Source: an uncultured Eubacteriales bacterium
GTDB lineage: Bacteria > Bacillota > Clostridia > Lachnospirales > Lachnospiraceae
Assembly (NCBI GenBank): GCA_900315015.1
Contig: OMXJ01000002.1
Location: 1-64,000, forward strand
DNA length: 64,000 nucleotides
Direction: 5' to 3'
Positions within the stretch are counted from its first letter, which is position 1. Every line of letters begins with the position of its first letter. The notes under the pieces are model-generated. The model ran no database searches and was not told where the DNA came from. It was given only the letters and a program-made list of their open reading frames with translations. Below, one piece after another: positions 24,288 to 33,580 of this stretch. The position numbers and the translations under genes were made by a program.

Positions 24288-27200
24288 TTATATATTTCTT
24301 TCGTTCTTCTTTTTAAGGAGTGCGCTGGTATCAAGCCCTGTAACATTGCCAGCTCCGCTAGAAGGCTTATTCTTTTTCTTATTATCCTTCTCCTTCTTTT
24401 TAGCTTTCTTATCAGGCTTATCTGATGAACCTCCTGCGCCTTCTGCGTCTTCTGCGCCATCTGTGCCTCCTGAGCTGCCGCCATCTCCTGCATCTTCTTT
24501 CTTATACGCTGCTTTTTTAAGGCCCTCTTCATTACCGGTCCTCTTACTATCTTTTATTCTTCTTGTAAGCCTGTTTATTCCTGTACTTACCATAGCTAGA
24601 GGCTCTATTCCGAGCTGCCTTGATACTATATCCAAAATAAGTAGAGCTAACGCTAATATAAGAAGCGTTTTTGATAAATCCACTGCACTGCCTTTTACTT
24701 TTTTAAGCGTGCCCCAGACATTATCCTCCTCAGTAATTTCATTTCCTAAAAGCCTTAATACTTTCAGATAGCTGTCATTAGTTACATCCGGTCTGTATTC
24801 GTCCGAATACTGTATTGAAAACGCTGAAGCACTAATATTCGAAACCTCTCCGTTTTCATGCTTTGTTACTACGTATTCATACATTCCCATATCATCAGCA
24901 TCTACATAGGCCTCGTATATTCCAGGCTCTGTCTGAGAAAAACTGATACTATTAGTTTTTCCATCCGGGTCCGTATACTTTCCTTCTACCGAGGTTCCCT
25001 CACTTATTTCATCTACCACATATCTGATTCTCATGCGGTCTCCGACCTTTTCAGCAGTTGCAGCATTATCTCCAGATATTAAGCTTGTGGTTGCAAAATC
25101 GAGCATTCTTTTCCATAGTGCCTGATATTCACTCCAAGAAGCCATTTGTTCATTCCAGGTACTAGAAACAGTTGTATTAAAGGCAACCGTGTGTCCTAAG
25201 CCATATTGCCAGGTCGTTAGAATCGGGTCTTCTTCCTCTGTTTCTATTACTCTATTTACGCCGCCCTTTTGTGTTGCGGCTATATAGGTCTTAATATTAG
25301 GAACCGGGTTTGAACTCATATCTTCTTCAAGCCCCTCTAGGAACTTAGATGAATACATCTTAAGCGGAAAATCTCCATTCCTTACATAGGTACTTCCTGC
25401 CATATAGGTTTCTTTTGCAAAAACCTCTGGAAGAAGATTTGCTTTTTCAATAAAATAGAACTGTCCAGAGCTTCTATCTGCAATTTCTTTCATAAGCAGC
25501 TTATCAGCATCAACACCAAGAGCGATTGTCGAAACAGTTATTGCCTCGTCCTCTAAGTGCTCATATTGTTGCTTAGTCCACGAAAAATCGCCCGAGCCAT
25601 CACTTAGCAATAGAATGTGCTTCACCTGCGCATCGCACCTCTCAAGCTGCTTTACCGCTTCATCCATTGCTCCTGTAATAGTCGTTCCACCTCCTGGCGG
25701 TATAGAATTGATTGCACTTATTACTGCTCCCTTATCTGTCAGCTTATTTAGCTGATGATATATCCTATATTCTGAATCAAATGCGATTACACCGACATAA
25801 TCCTTCTCGGAAAAGCCGCCTACGGCTGTTACTGCTGCCTTTTTTACGATATCAAGCTTCGTTAGACCACTATTTCCGTAGTCTAATCCACTTTCCATTG
25901 AACCTGAACGGTCTATTACCATTATTACTCCAAGAGATGGAATCTCATTCAATCCCCTTGGCGTCATGTCTACCGGCAGTACTTTTTCAATCTCTGTATC
26001 TTTATAACCGCCTTGTCCAAAGCTGTTGTAGCCGCCTGTCATTATAAAACCGCCGCCATAATCTGAAACATAATTTTCAATGTCTGTTCCAAAGCTCTTA
26101 GGAAGATTTGAATAAAGCACATTATTAAGAATGACTGCCTTGTATTTTAATAGTGAAGAAAGGCTCAGATCCTCCTCATACCATCTATCAATTATGTCAT
26201 ATTCAGTCCCTATGCTGCTTAATATATTATCTACTTCTTCCTTTTGCTCAGGATCCGTTATACATAGCACTCTCGGTCTGTTTTCAACATTTATTGCTAC
26301 ATTATAGGTATTATCCTCAGGTACTTCATCGCCTTCGGCCCTAATTCTTAATTCATATTTACCGGTTCCTATTTCATCATTGCTCTCTTGATCTAACATG
26401 ATGGTATTTTCACCGATTTCCAAATGAAGGGTTCTTTCCTCTACTACTTCTCCCTCCTTTAGTATTTCAAGCACTGCATCCGTTTCATAGCTTGCATAGA
26501 CTGTTGCATTTAACCTGAACATTTCTCCCGGATGTACTGTTCCTGGTACCTTTGCATCCTTTATATATACATCCGGGTTATTTTTTCCATCGTATATAAT
26601 ACTGCAAAGCTCAACATTTCTACTTGTTAGTGTTGGCGCCGAATTTGCAATGCTTCCTCTGGTTTCTCTTCCATCAGTTAATACTACTACCTTTCCGGCA
26701 TTTCCTTCTGGAATCAATGAAACCGCAAGATTCACTCCGCTTTCTATATCAGTTGCCGTTGAATCTACTACTGTACTTATGCCATTAAATACTTTTTTAT
26801 CAGTTACAAACTGAGCTGCACTTGCTCCCTTACCAAATATTACTATTGCGTACTCATTATTCTTAGGCTTCTTTTTCACCTGGGCTGAAATATAATCCTC
26901 TATCGCCCTCTTATTATCCTCATTACTTATCGAATAATCTACTGCAAATACCGTAACCGAAGACTTTTTTCTTATCGGTATTTTTATTCCGATAAGTGAT
27001 AGAACAATGACCACGCACATGGCAAGTGAGAATCCCGAAAGAAGAGATCTTTTAAAGCCATAATTTCTTGCTCTTATTAATATCTCTATTATCAATATAA
27101 CCAGGGCAACTAATGCAAATATTTTCCATACATTTTCACCAAGAGCTGAAAGATCTATTTCTTCATTTCCATAAATACTTCCATCTTTTGCAATATTTTG

Positions 27201-29036
27201 TCCGTTTACTGCTGATTCCTTATCAGGGAAGCGTACTGTAAGGTAAGAGTCAAAGATTTCCTCTGCCTCCTCACCATTTCCTACATTTCCCTTGTAATAA
27301 ACAATGCCGGCCCTTTCTGTTGGCGCATTCAGCATTATTGTTCCAGCCTCTACACTGCTAACTGTAAATGCACTCTTACTGCCTATATAATTAAGCGCAT
27401 TCTGCACAAATACAGGAAACTCTGGTAACAATGCAAAGTTTGTGTCTGAAATATCAAAACCTACTACTACGTTTCTTTTTCCGCTTTTATTTCCATAATA
27501 GGCTATTGTTGAATCGCCTGCGTAAATACAGCTCGTTGCCCATTCAGGTACTTCTAGCTCTGCTGCCTTTAATACTCCGATATTAAAGGCCTTAAGACCA
27601 TCAGTAAGTTCACTTTCTGGAACATAGGCTGTCATATTTTCAATATATTCCTCAGGTTCAGTCAATGCTTTTTCATTGTCCTCTCCTTCATCCTCTGGTG
27701 CTTGTGGCATTACGGCATCTACTAATCCGTCACTTTCTAAGGAAAATACAAGATGTGAGTGATCCTTATCCGTTACCTTTGTAGCATCTGTATAAATATA
27801 TATGCTATATTCTGCCGGTATTCCGATATCACTATCTGCTCTGTCTATTCTTTCACCGGTTACTGCAAAATAAGCCTTCTCCAAATAGGTATTTTTATTT
27901 CCTATGAGAATTGCCTTTCTGGTCTTATTCTTTGTAATACTATCAAAGGCTACATTATCATTTTTAAGTGAATCGTTAAATTCCTCCTCAAAGGTAAGCT
28001 CGGCCTTTACAAAATCATATTTCTCCATGGCCTTAGCTTCCTTAGGCTCAAATATCACACTTTTACTTCCATCTGCTTTTAGCGTGACCGTTTTTATAGA
28101 AAGTAGCTCCTTATCATAATCCTCATCCTTAAGAAGCTCTGCGTCGCCTTCCTTAAAGGCGCTCTTTGCATTTTCCTTTATTTTACAGCCATATAGTGAA
28201 ACCTCTGCATAGTTCTCATTTTTTGAAGAATTATTTACCTGCGCTACAGATATAAATTCTTCTTCATCTATTTTCGAGGACAAAAAGGCAATAGATACAT
28301 TCTCTTCGCTATACTCGGTGTCACTTCCAACAGTAAATACCGATACACCCTCTGGCATTACGTCTTTTAGCTGCTCTGATAATTTAGCTTCCCTGCTATC
28401 ACCCTCAAGCGCAAGCATTTCTTCGCTTTTTATACCGAAGGTATTTTCAAAAAAACTCTCAGAGCCTTCTTTATCTGTAAAAACAGCAATCTTATCCTGT
28501 TTTAAGCTCATTGCAAGATTATAGGCTTCTGATATATTTCCTTTTCCATCAAAGGCCTCAATGTTGTTAATGGCAGCCTTTATTACAGACTTATCTGATG
28601 AAGCGGCTATGACCGTTGCGGTATCTCCTGCCTTGACCAGATATAGCTCTCCGTTAAGCCCATCGATGAACTTTTCTGCATCTTCCTTTGCTAAATCAAG
28701 CTTTGTCTTTCCTCTGCTGCTTATTACTGAATTCATACTTGCAGTAGAGTCAATTACAACAACCGCGCTTGCCTTAGTTACTCCCTTTATAGCACTTATT
28801 CTAGGCCCCATGAGAGCTGTCATAAGTGCTAATATGATAGCTATATTAAGGAAAAGCATTATATTTTTTTCGAATTTTTCGAACTTTTTTATGCTGAAAT
28901 TCTCCTTCAGCACTCTTTCCCATAGTAAAAGGGATGGGATTTTTTGATCCTTACCCTTTGGTCTAAAGAAATATAATATTATAGCTACTGGTATTAATAA
29001 TAAAAATAACAGTGGCCAAAGATTTGTAAATATCAT
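24288..29036 (-). CDS. Giant BatA/vWA membrane protein with three von Willebrand A-like domains
   Basis: 1,582 residues. Residues 1-80 match the BatA N terminus with two membrane helices. vWA-1 begins near 92 (DSTASM, a degenerate MIDAS). Two helices lie at about 637-682, then vWA-2 near 697 (DYSIS). A class I glutamine amidotransferase-like segment follows at about 905-1010 (YGGGFIMTGGYNSFG). vWA-3 has a canonical MIDAS, DRSGSM, near 1042, with later TTITGA and LLSDGSGD. A last helix near 1470 leads to a Lys/Gly/Asp-rich cytoplasmic tail of about 100 residues. It looks like two membrane vWA proteins fused end to end. Its ATG overlaps the DUF58 stop (ATGA), so it is the last gene of the MoxR operon. 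Role inferred: metal-dependent assembly or surveillance of envelope proteins with MoxR. Confidence 0.88.
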   Translation of the reverse strand: MIFTNLWPLLFLLLIPVAIILYFFRPKGKDQKIPSLLLWERVLKENFSIKKFEKFEKNIMLFLNIAIILALMTALMGPRISAIKGVTKASAVVVIDSTASMNSVISSRGKTKLDLAKEDAEKFIDGLNGELYLVKAGDTATVIAASSDKSVIKAAINNIEAFDGKGNISEAYNLAMSLKQDKIAVFTDKEGSESFFENTFGIKSEEMLALEGDSREAKLSEQLKDVMPEGVSVFTVGSDTEYSEENVSIAFLSSKIDEEEFISVAQVNNSSKNENYAEVSLYGCKIKENAKSAFKEGDAELLKDEDYDKELLSIKTVTLKADGSKSVIFEPKEAKAMEKYDFVKAELTFEEEFNDSLKNDNVAFDSITKNKTRKAILIGNKNTYLEKAYFAVTGERIDRADSDIGIPAEYSIYIYTDATKVTDKDHSHLVFSLESDGLVDAVMPQAPEDEGEDNEKALTEPEEYIENMTAYVPESELTDGLKAFNIGVLKAAELEVPEWATSCIYAGDSTIAYYGNKSGKRNVVVGFDISDTNFALLPEFPVFVQNALNYIGSKSAFTVSSVEAGTIMLNAPTERAGIVYYKGNVGNGEEAEEIFDSYLTVRFPDKESAVNGQNIAKDGSIYGNEEIDLSALGENVWKIFALVALVILIIEILIRARNYGFKRSLLSGFSLAMCVVIVLSLIGIKIPIRKKSSVTVFAVDYSISNEDNKRAIEDYISAQVKKKPKNNEYAIVIFGKGASAAQFVTDKKVFNGISTVVDSTATDIESGVNLAVSLIPEGNAGKVVVLTDGRETRGSIANSAPTLTSRNVELCSIIYDGKNNPDVYIKDAKVPGTVHPGEMFRLNATVYASYETDAVLEILKEGEVVEERTLHLEIGENTIMLDQESNDEIGTGKYELRIRAEGDEVPEDNTYNVAINVENRPRVLCITDPEQKEEVDNILSSIGTEYDIIDRWYEEDLSLSSLLKYKAVILNNVLYSNLPKSFGTDIENYVSDYGGGFIMTGGYNSFGQGGYKDTEIEKVLPVDMTPRGLNEIPSLGVIMVIDRSGSMESGLDYGNSGLTKLDIVKKAAVTAVGGFSEKDYVGVIAFDSEYRIYHQLNKLTDKGAVISAINSIPPGGGTTITGAMDEAVKQLERCDAQVKHILLLSDGSGDFSWTKQQYEHLEDEAITVSTIALGVDADKLLMKEIADRSSGQFYFIEKANLLPEVFAKETYMAGSTYVRNGDFPLKMYSSKFLEGLEEDMSSNPVPNIKTYIAATQKGGVNRVIETEEEDPILTTWQYGLGHTVAFNTTVSSTWNEQMASWSEYQALWKRMLDFATTSLISGDNAATAEKVGDRMRIRYVVDEISEGTSVEGKYTDPDGKTNSISFSQTEPGIYEAYVDADDMGMYEYVVTKHENGEVSNISASAFSIQYSDEYRPDVTNDSYLKVLRLLGNEITEEDNVWGTLKKVKGSAVDLSKTLLILALALLILDIVSRQLGIEPLAMVSTGINRLTRRIKDSKRTGNEEGLKKAAYKKEDAGDGGSSGGTDGAEDAEGAGGSSDKPDKKAKKKEKDNKKKNKPSSGAGNVTGLDTSALLKKKNERNI

Positions 29037-29941
29037 AGAGTATATATCCTCTTTAATCTATTAAATAATATGTCTTCTACTTTCTCGCCCGTATTGACAG
29101 ATATAAATTCACAACCTGCTATTGCTGCATTTTTCCTGATTTTTTCCTTAAAGTCATTAAGGGTTCTGATATATCTTTCAATAACACCTCTATCTAGGGT
29201 TATTTTTTTCTTTTTTCCTGTTTCAGAATCTATCATGTTCAAAGTTAGTCCCTTGCTGCTCTGCATTTGCTTTGGATCTGCTTCCTCATTTGAGAGCACC
29301 TGTATTAGTATAGGATACTGCTTTGAAGCCTTTAGAATTGTCAGCATTTTATATTCATTATCAGTAAAATCCTCATTTAAAAAGTCTGAAATAATGAAGG
29401 TGTAGCCAGGTCTTAATGCACTCGTCACAATTCTCTCAGAAATGCTTTCTATTTCACCCTTTCCTTCAGCTTCCACAGGCTCCTTTGCCGTAAAGGCTTC
29501 AATCTCTCTAAATGCCTTTGGTATGTCACCTCTTCCTCCGCTGAATTCAAGGTTATTAAGTCTGGTATTTTTACTTAAGTCCCTTACTGACAGCTCATTT
29601 TCATTTTCAAGCGTTATGACAGATATGGCTGCAGCTATCTTTTTGGCTAAAAGAAGCTTATTATCAAAGCCCATAGATGCACTTGTATCCATAAATACAT
29701 TGACACAGCTTCTTCTTATTTCCATATTTTCTCTGACATAAAACTTATCAAGTCTCGCATATGCATTCCAGTCAAGATTTCTTACATCATCTCCCGGTAC
29801 ATATTCTCTATAGCCCAAAAATTCATCTGATGAACCGCTTCTTATTACCAGCACGGCTCCTTCGTCTGCTAAGTAACTATTTCTATTATTTGCAAGATTA
29901 ATAGTCCTAAGCCTTTCTATGATACTATTATCTAGTAACAT
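29033..29941 (-). CDS. DUF58 protein
   Basis: 302 residues with YREYVPGDDVRNLDWNAYARLDKFYVRE, the DUF58 signature, followed by a vWA-like fold starting FMDTSASM. DUF58 proteins are regularly encoded beside MoxR ATPases and membrane vWA proteins and are thought to be their partners. No membrane segment is evident. AGAGGGGG precedes the ATG. The stop overlaps the ATG of the vWA protein by 4 nt, which suggests translational coupling and fixed stoichiometry. The MoxR gene ends 10 nt upstream. Confidence 0.92.
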   Translation of the reverse strand: MLLDNSIIERLRTINLANNRNSYLADEGAVLVIRSGSSDEFLGYREYVPGDDVRNLDWNAYARLDKFYVRENMEIRRSCVNVFMDTSASMGFDNKLLLAKKIAAAISVITLENENELSVRDLSKNTRLNNLEFSGGRGDIPKAFREIEAFTAKEPVEAEGKGEIESISERIVTSALRPGYTFIISDFLNEDFTDNEYKMLTILKASKQYPILIQVLSNEEADPKQMQSSKGLTLNMIDSETGKKKKITLDRGVIERYIRTLNDFKEKIRKNAAIAGCEFISVNTGEKVEDILFNRLKRIYTL

Positions 29942-29951
29942 ACGCCCCCTC

Positions 29952-30908
29952 TTATGATTCTAGTTTTAAAATCTCACCAATTACGTCATCTGCACTCTTT
30001 CCCTCCGAAATTGCATCAAAGCTTAGAATAATTCTATGCCTTAATACCGGGAAGGAAATACTCTTTATGTCTTCAAAGGAAACATTTAGTCTACCATTAA
30101 GGAATGCCCTTGCTCTTCCTGCTCTGATAAGTGACTGAGCTGCTCTAGGGCTTGCACCTTCTCTTATAAGCGGATTTTTCTCGTGTGTCTTGCAAACAAG
30201 TGATACTACATAATCAAGCACGTCCTTTGAAACCGGTATCTCACCTATTGCCTTTATGCACTCTAAGAGCTCATCTGCTCCCATTACTTTTTTAGCTCCC
30301 TCTGCTTTAACATTTTCTTCACCTATACGCTCTGTTAATTTTACTATCTTTCCAAGCTGCTCTTTATCTGGGAACTTAACGTCTATCATAAGCATAAATC
30401 TGTCCATCTGAGCCTCTGGCAGTGAATAGGTTCCTGCAAGATCTATTGGGTTTTCTGTCGCAAGTACAAAGAATGGCTTTGGTAGCGCATAAGTTTCATT
30501 TCCTATTGATACAGTGTGCTCCTGCATCGCCTCAAGAAGCGCTGACTGAGTTTTCGGAGTAGCTCTGTTTATTTCATCTGCTAATACTATATTAGCAAAT
30601 ACAGGTCCCTTTCTAAATTTAAGCTCTGTGCCATTTGGAGTACGTTCAATTACGTTTGTTCCTGTGATATCAGCCGGCATAAGGTCTGGTGTAAACTGGA
30701 TTCTTTTAAAGTTTAAATCAAATACATTACTAACGGTTTGAACAAGTCTTGTTTTTCCAAGTCCTGGCATACCATGAAGAAGTATATTTCCTCCTGTAAA
30801 CATTCCTAGAAGGACACCCTCTACTACCTCCTCCTGACCAATTATTTCTTTACTTATTTCTCCCTTACATTTAAGAGCTAATTCCTTTAATTCATCAATT
30901 CTGTCCAT
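29952..30908 (-). CDS. MoxR-family AAA+ ATPase
   Basis: 318 residues starting MDRIDELK at 30908, where AAAGGA sits 9 nt upstream. A frame extending to 30944 would have no ribosome site and overlap the previous gene. Walker A is GMPGLGKT (46-53) and Walker B is ADEINRATPKTQSALLEAMQE, both typical of MoxR. Sensor 1 is FVLATENP. MoxR ATPases act as chaperone-like motors with vWA and DUF58 partners; here both partners are encoded directly downstream. The substrate cannot be inferred. Confidence 0.94.
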   Translation of the reverse strand: MDRIDELKELALKCKGEISKEIIGQEEVVEGVLLGMFTGGNILLHGMPGLGKTRLVQTVSNVFDLNFKRIQFTPDLMPADITGTNVIERTPNGTELKFRKGPVFANIVLADEINRATPKTQSALLEAMQEHTVSIGNETYALPKPFFVLATENPIDLAGTYSLPEAQMDRFMLMIDVKFPDKEQLGKIVKLTERIGEENVKAEGAKKVMGADELLECIKAIGEIPVSKDVLDYVVSLVCKTHEKNPLIREGASPRAAQSLIRAGRARAFLNGRLNVSFEDIKSISFPVLRHRIILSFDAISEGKSADDVIGEILKLES

Positions 30909-30927
30909 TTTATTATCCTTTCTCTTT

Positions 30928-32574
30928 TTACTGCATGTCCTCAAAATATTTTTTTATTACGTCTGCCTTTTCAGCTGGATATTTTCCAGATTCAACTCCG
31001 CTTATTGCCTTATCAGCATATTCTTCTATTACCTGATTTGCCGGAACCTTTTCTCCGTTAAATACTAAACCGTTCTGTCCTTTATAATAATCGCTGTCAT
31101 ATGTATTACCATTACTTTTTCCTGCAATGTCCATATCCTCGGTTACAGCTACAAAGTCGGTAGCGTCATCTTCTCCGTAAACGCCGGTTCCATTTCCTTT
31201 TCCACTACCACTGTTACCATTTCCATTTCCATTTCCATCTCCGTTTCCGTTTCCGTTTCCATCTCCGTTTCCGTTTCCATCTCCGTTCCCGTTTCCATCT
31301 CCGTTTCCATCTCCGTCTCCGTTCCCATCTCCGTCTCCGTTCCCATCTCCGTTTCCGTTTCCATTTTCACTGTTCCCGTTTTCGCTGTTTCCGTTTCCGC
31401 TGTTTCCATTTTCGCTGTTTCCGTTTCCGCTGTTTCCGTTTTCACTGTTTCCATTTTCACTGTTTCCGTTTCCGCTGTTTCCGTTTCCGCTGTTTCCATT
31501 TTCACTGTTTCCGTTTCCACTGTTTCCGTTTCCACTGTTTCCGTTCTCGCCGTTTTTACCGTCTTCTCCGTTCTCGTTATTGCCGTTTTTTCCGCTATTT
31601 CCATTTTTTCCACTAGGATCACCTGCATTAGGATTTGCGCTGGCAAGCTTTTTTCCTCCATTATTTACAGCTAGATTTCCTAACTGATTTTGCGCATCTG
31701 CAAGCTTTTTCTGCTTTTCTTGCTGCTTTTCTTCTTTATTTTCCTTATCCTCTTCATCTTCTGATTCATTATTTTCATCATCAGGATCTTTAGAGCCTTC
31801 CATCTTTCCGTTTGCTATATCATTCAGCATTTTTTGCAGTTCCTCTGCCTTCATTGCTGTATGATTTCTGGCGTCTGCTAGCATTTTAGAATTCTTCACC
31901 TTTGATAATTCCTTCTGCGTCATTTCTAGCGACTTTTGAAGTTCACTAAGTGCTGCTAATTCCTGCTCATTAAAGGTATTATCATTATTTTTCTGGATAT
32001 CCGCTAATTTTTCTATTGTCGCTTTAACTTCTTCCTTTATTACCTTCGCCTGAACCTTACTATCATGATTTTCCTCTGCAGTCTTTACTGCTGCCGTCTT
32101 CACAAAGGTCAGTGCTACATTTCCCGCAATTAAAACCAGAAGTATAAGTGAAAGAATGGCCGTTTTTTTGTCAAAAAGCTTTAACTTATCTACAGCAATG
32201 CTTCCATAGCCTCTTAGTGCTGCTGCCGCATCCGACCTCTGCTTTTTTACTATGGTACCTTCACTTTTCATATATTCTACGGCGGTACTTATCTTTTCAT
32301 TACCAATAGCCGCATCTAACACCTTTGCCGCACTTTTATTGCTTATTTTTTTGAACAATACATAAAAAATCCCCGTAACTACAAGAGCACCTGCAGCAAT
32401 TAATGCCGCTGGTACTGCATAGTAAAACGGGAATAATTTTGAATAGCCCATAATAAGCGCAGATAAAACCGCTCCTATTGATGCAAATATCAATAGGCTC
32501 TTTATGGACTTATTTATTCTAAGCTTTCTCTTTACCTTTTTTAAATATTGAAAAATTGTCTCCTCATCCTTCAT
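30928..32574 (-). CDS. Membrane protein with coiled coil and a long Gly/Asn/Asp/Ser repeat
   Basis: 548 residues; first gene of the MoxR/vWA operon. Hydrophobic helices lie at about 23-45, 50-75 and 140-160. A charged, probably coiled-coil region (about 170-300, rich in Lys/Glu/Gln) follows. Residues about 308-465 are built from NGNSGNGNSE-type units turning into GDGNGDGDG units. The last 80 residues are ordinary sequence (KGQNGLVFNGEKVPANQVIEEYADKAI), so the repeat is internal and in frame. The architecture recalls DUF4175-like proteins encoded beside MoxR, but I do not recognise the family with confidence. The repeat may be a flexible spacer outside the membrane or bind cations. GGAGAAATATCT precedes the ATG. 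Confidence 0.8.
   Translation of the reverse strand: MKDEETIFQYLKKVKRKLRINKSIKSLLIFASIGAVLSALIMGYSKLFPFYYAVPAALIAAGALVVTGIFYVLFKKISNKSAAKVLDAAIGNEKISTAVEYMKSEGTIVKKQRSDAAAALRGYGSIAVDKLKLFDKKTAILSLILLVLIAGNVALTFVKTAAVKTAEENHDSKVQAKVIKEEVKATIEKLADIQKNNDNTFNEQELAALSELQKSLEMTQKELSKVKNSKMLADARNHTAMKAEELQKMLNDIANGKMEGSKDPDDENNESEDEEDKENKEEKQQEKQKKLADAQNQLGNLAVNNGGKKLASANPNAGDPSGKNGNSGKNGNNENGEDGKNGENGNSGNGNSGNGNSENGNSGNGNSGNGNSENGNSENGNSGNGNSENGNSGNGNSENGNSENGNGNGDGNGDGDGNGDGDGNGDGNGNGDGNGNGDGNGNGNGDGNGNGNGNSGSGKGNGTGVYGEDDATDFVAVTEDMDIAGKSNGNTYDSDYYKGQNGLVFNGEKVPANQVIEEYADKAISGVESGKYPAEKADVIKKYFEDMQ
31195..31560 (-). repeat. Coding minisatellite (Gly/Asn/Ser/Asp)
   Basis: Interleaved 6- and 12-to-18-bp units such as CCGTTTCCATCT and TTTCCGTTTCCGCTG are repeated with many synonymous changes. 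All length changes seem to be multiples of three, since the frame stays open. Such DNA is prone to slippage, so copy number may vary between strains. Confidence 0.85.
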
Positions 32575-32610
32575 AGATATTTCTCCATCTTCACTATTTT
32601 GTAATTTATT

Positions 32611-32639
32611 ATTTTATCATAATCAGAGATACCTGTCAA
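32611..32639 (-). promoter_or_regulatory. Promoter of the MoxR/vWA operon
   Basis: TTGACA (32634-32639), 17-bp spacer, TAAAAT (32611-32616). Confidence 0.8.
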
Positions 32640-32645
32640 CAAACG

Positions 32646-32694
32646 AAAAAAGCCTTAATTCTCTCAGTTGTATAAACTGATGAACAAGGCTTTT
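32646..32694 (-). terminator. Terminator of the ABC-2 operon
   Basis: AAGCCTT and AAGGCTT arms flank an inner TCAGTT/AACTGA hairpin, with six T following on the minus strand. It separates the ABC-2 operon from the MoxR operon promoter. Confidence 0.7.
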
Positions 32695-32698
32695 ATTT

Positions 32699-33565
32699 TT
32701 ACTCTTTGCCCTTTAATGGATTAATTTTTCTAGATGCAATCTTTATATATAATATCGATAAAAGTATCATTATTACAAGAGAAACCGCTGTTGTTACCCA
32801 GAAGGAACACATTACCGCAGGAAGGCCAATCGTTTGATGTTCATAAAGATATGCAAAAATAGATCCCTCCCCTACTATTGCCATCAAAAAATTAACATAT
32901 AGTACAATTGGATTGGCACATAAGAAAAAATACGAAAATAGCTTAGATGCATAAAGTTGACCAAATCCAAAAGGAATAAAAGATAATACATACAATAAAA
33001 TATATATTATGTACGCCTTTACTATAGCTCCCGTCGTTTTTTTGCTATAAGCAGAACACATTACACCAAGACTTCCCAACATAAAGGAATAAACAATTGT
33101 TATAAGAAGGAAAATAGGTAAATGTATCCAGTTTAAACCACCTACAATAAACGAAAATGCCATAATCGGAATACCTGCAATTACAAAGGTCATTGTTCTT
33201 ATTACAGATGACATTATTTTTCCTGTTACGATTCTCGTGCATGAAAGAGGTGTAGTACGCAGTATATCAAAGGTCTGATGTCCCTTTTCATCTGTTATGG
33301 CTGAACCTGTCATTACCGGAATAATTATCGTAATAATTCCGGCCTGTATAGCCATTAATGCAGGAAAGAAAGATATAAAACTCCTATATACATCTGTCAC
33401 ATCATAATATCGACTATTGTAGGAATTAATTCCCAAAACAATCTTAAATACCACATAAAATCCTATCGCTAAAATTGCCTCATAGGCAAACAGCCCCCAA
33501 TAAAATCTTGCATTTCTTGAGGTTATTCTTAAATCCTTTTGCATGACCGGATTAATCTTAAGCAT
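32699..33565 (-). CDS. ABC-2 type transporter permease
   Basis: 288 residues with about six hydrophobic segments and the ABC-2 signature region ITDEKGHQTFDILRTTPLSCTRIVTGKI, where the first cytoplasmic helix meets the ATPase. The N terminus MLKINPVMQKDLRITSRNARFY is typical of ABC-2 or gliding-type permeases (compare NosY or GldF). It is the last gene of a three-gene unit with the ATPase upstream (15 nt away). Substrate unknown; export is the usual direction for the family. Confidence 0.88.
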   Translation of the reverse strand: MLKINPVMQKDLRITSRNARFYWGLFAYEAILAIGFYVVFKIVLGINSYNSRYYDVTDVYRSFISFFPALMAIQAGIITIIIPVMTGSAITDEKGHQTFDILRTTPLSCTRIVTGKIMSSVIRTMTFVIAGIPIMAFSFIVGGLNWIHLPIFLLITIVYSFMLGSLGVMCSAYSKKTTGAIVKAYIIYILLYVLSFIPFGFGQLYASKLFSYFFLCANPIVLYVNFLMAIVGEGSIFAYLYEHQTIGLPAVMCSFWVTTAVSLVIMILLSILYIKIASRKINPLKGKE

Positions 33566-33580
33566 AAAAAACTCCTTCCA

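Noticed and set aside
31149-31661. Met/Glu/Thr-rich 170-residue frame
   Set aside because: It is a frame-shifted reading of the Gly/Asn repeat in the membrane-protein gene; composition simply reflects the repeat.
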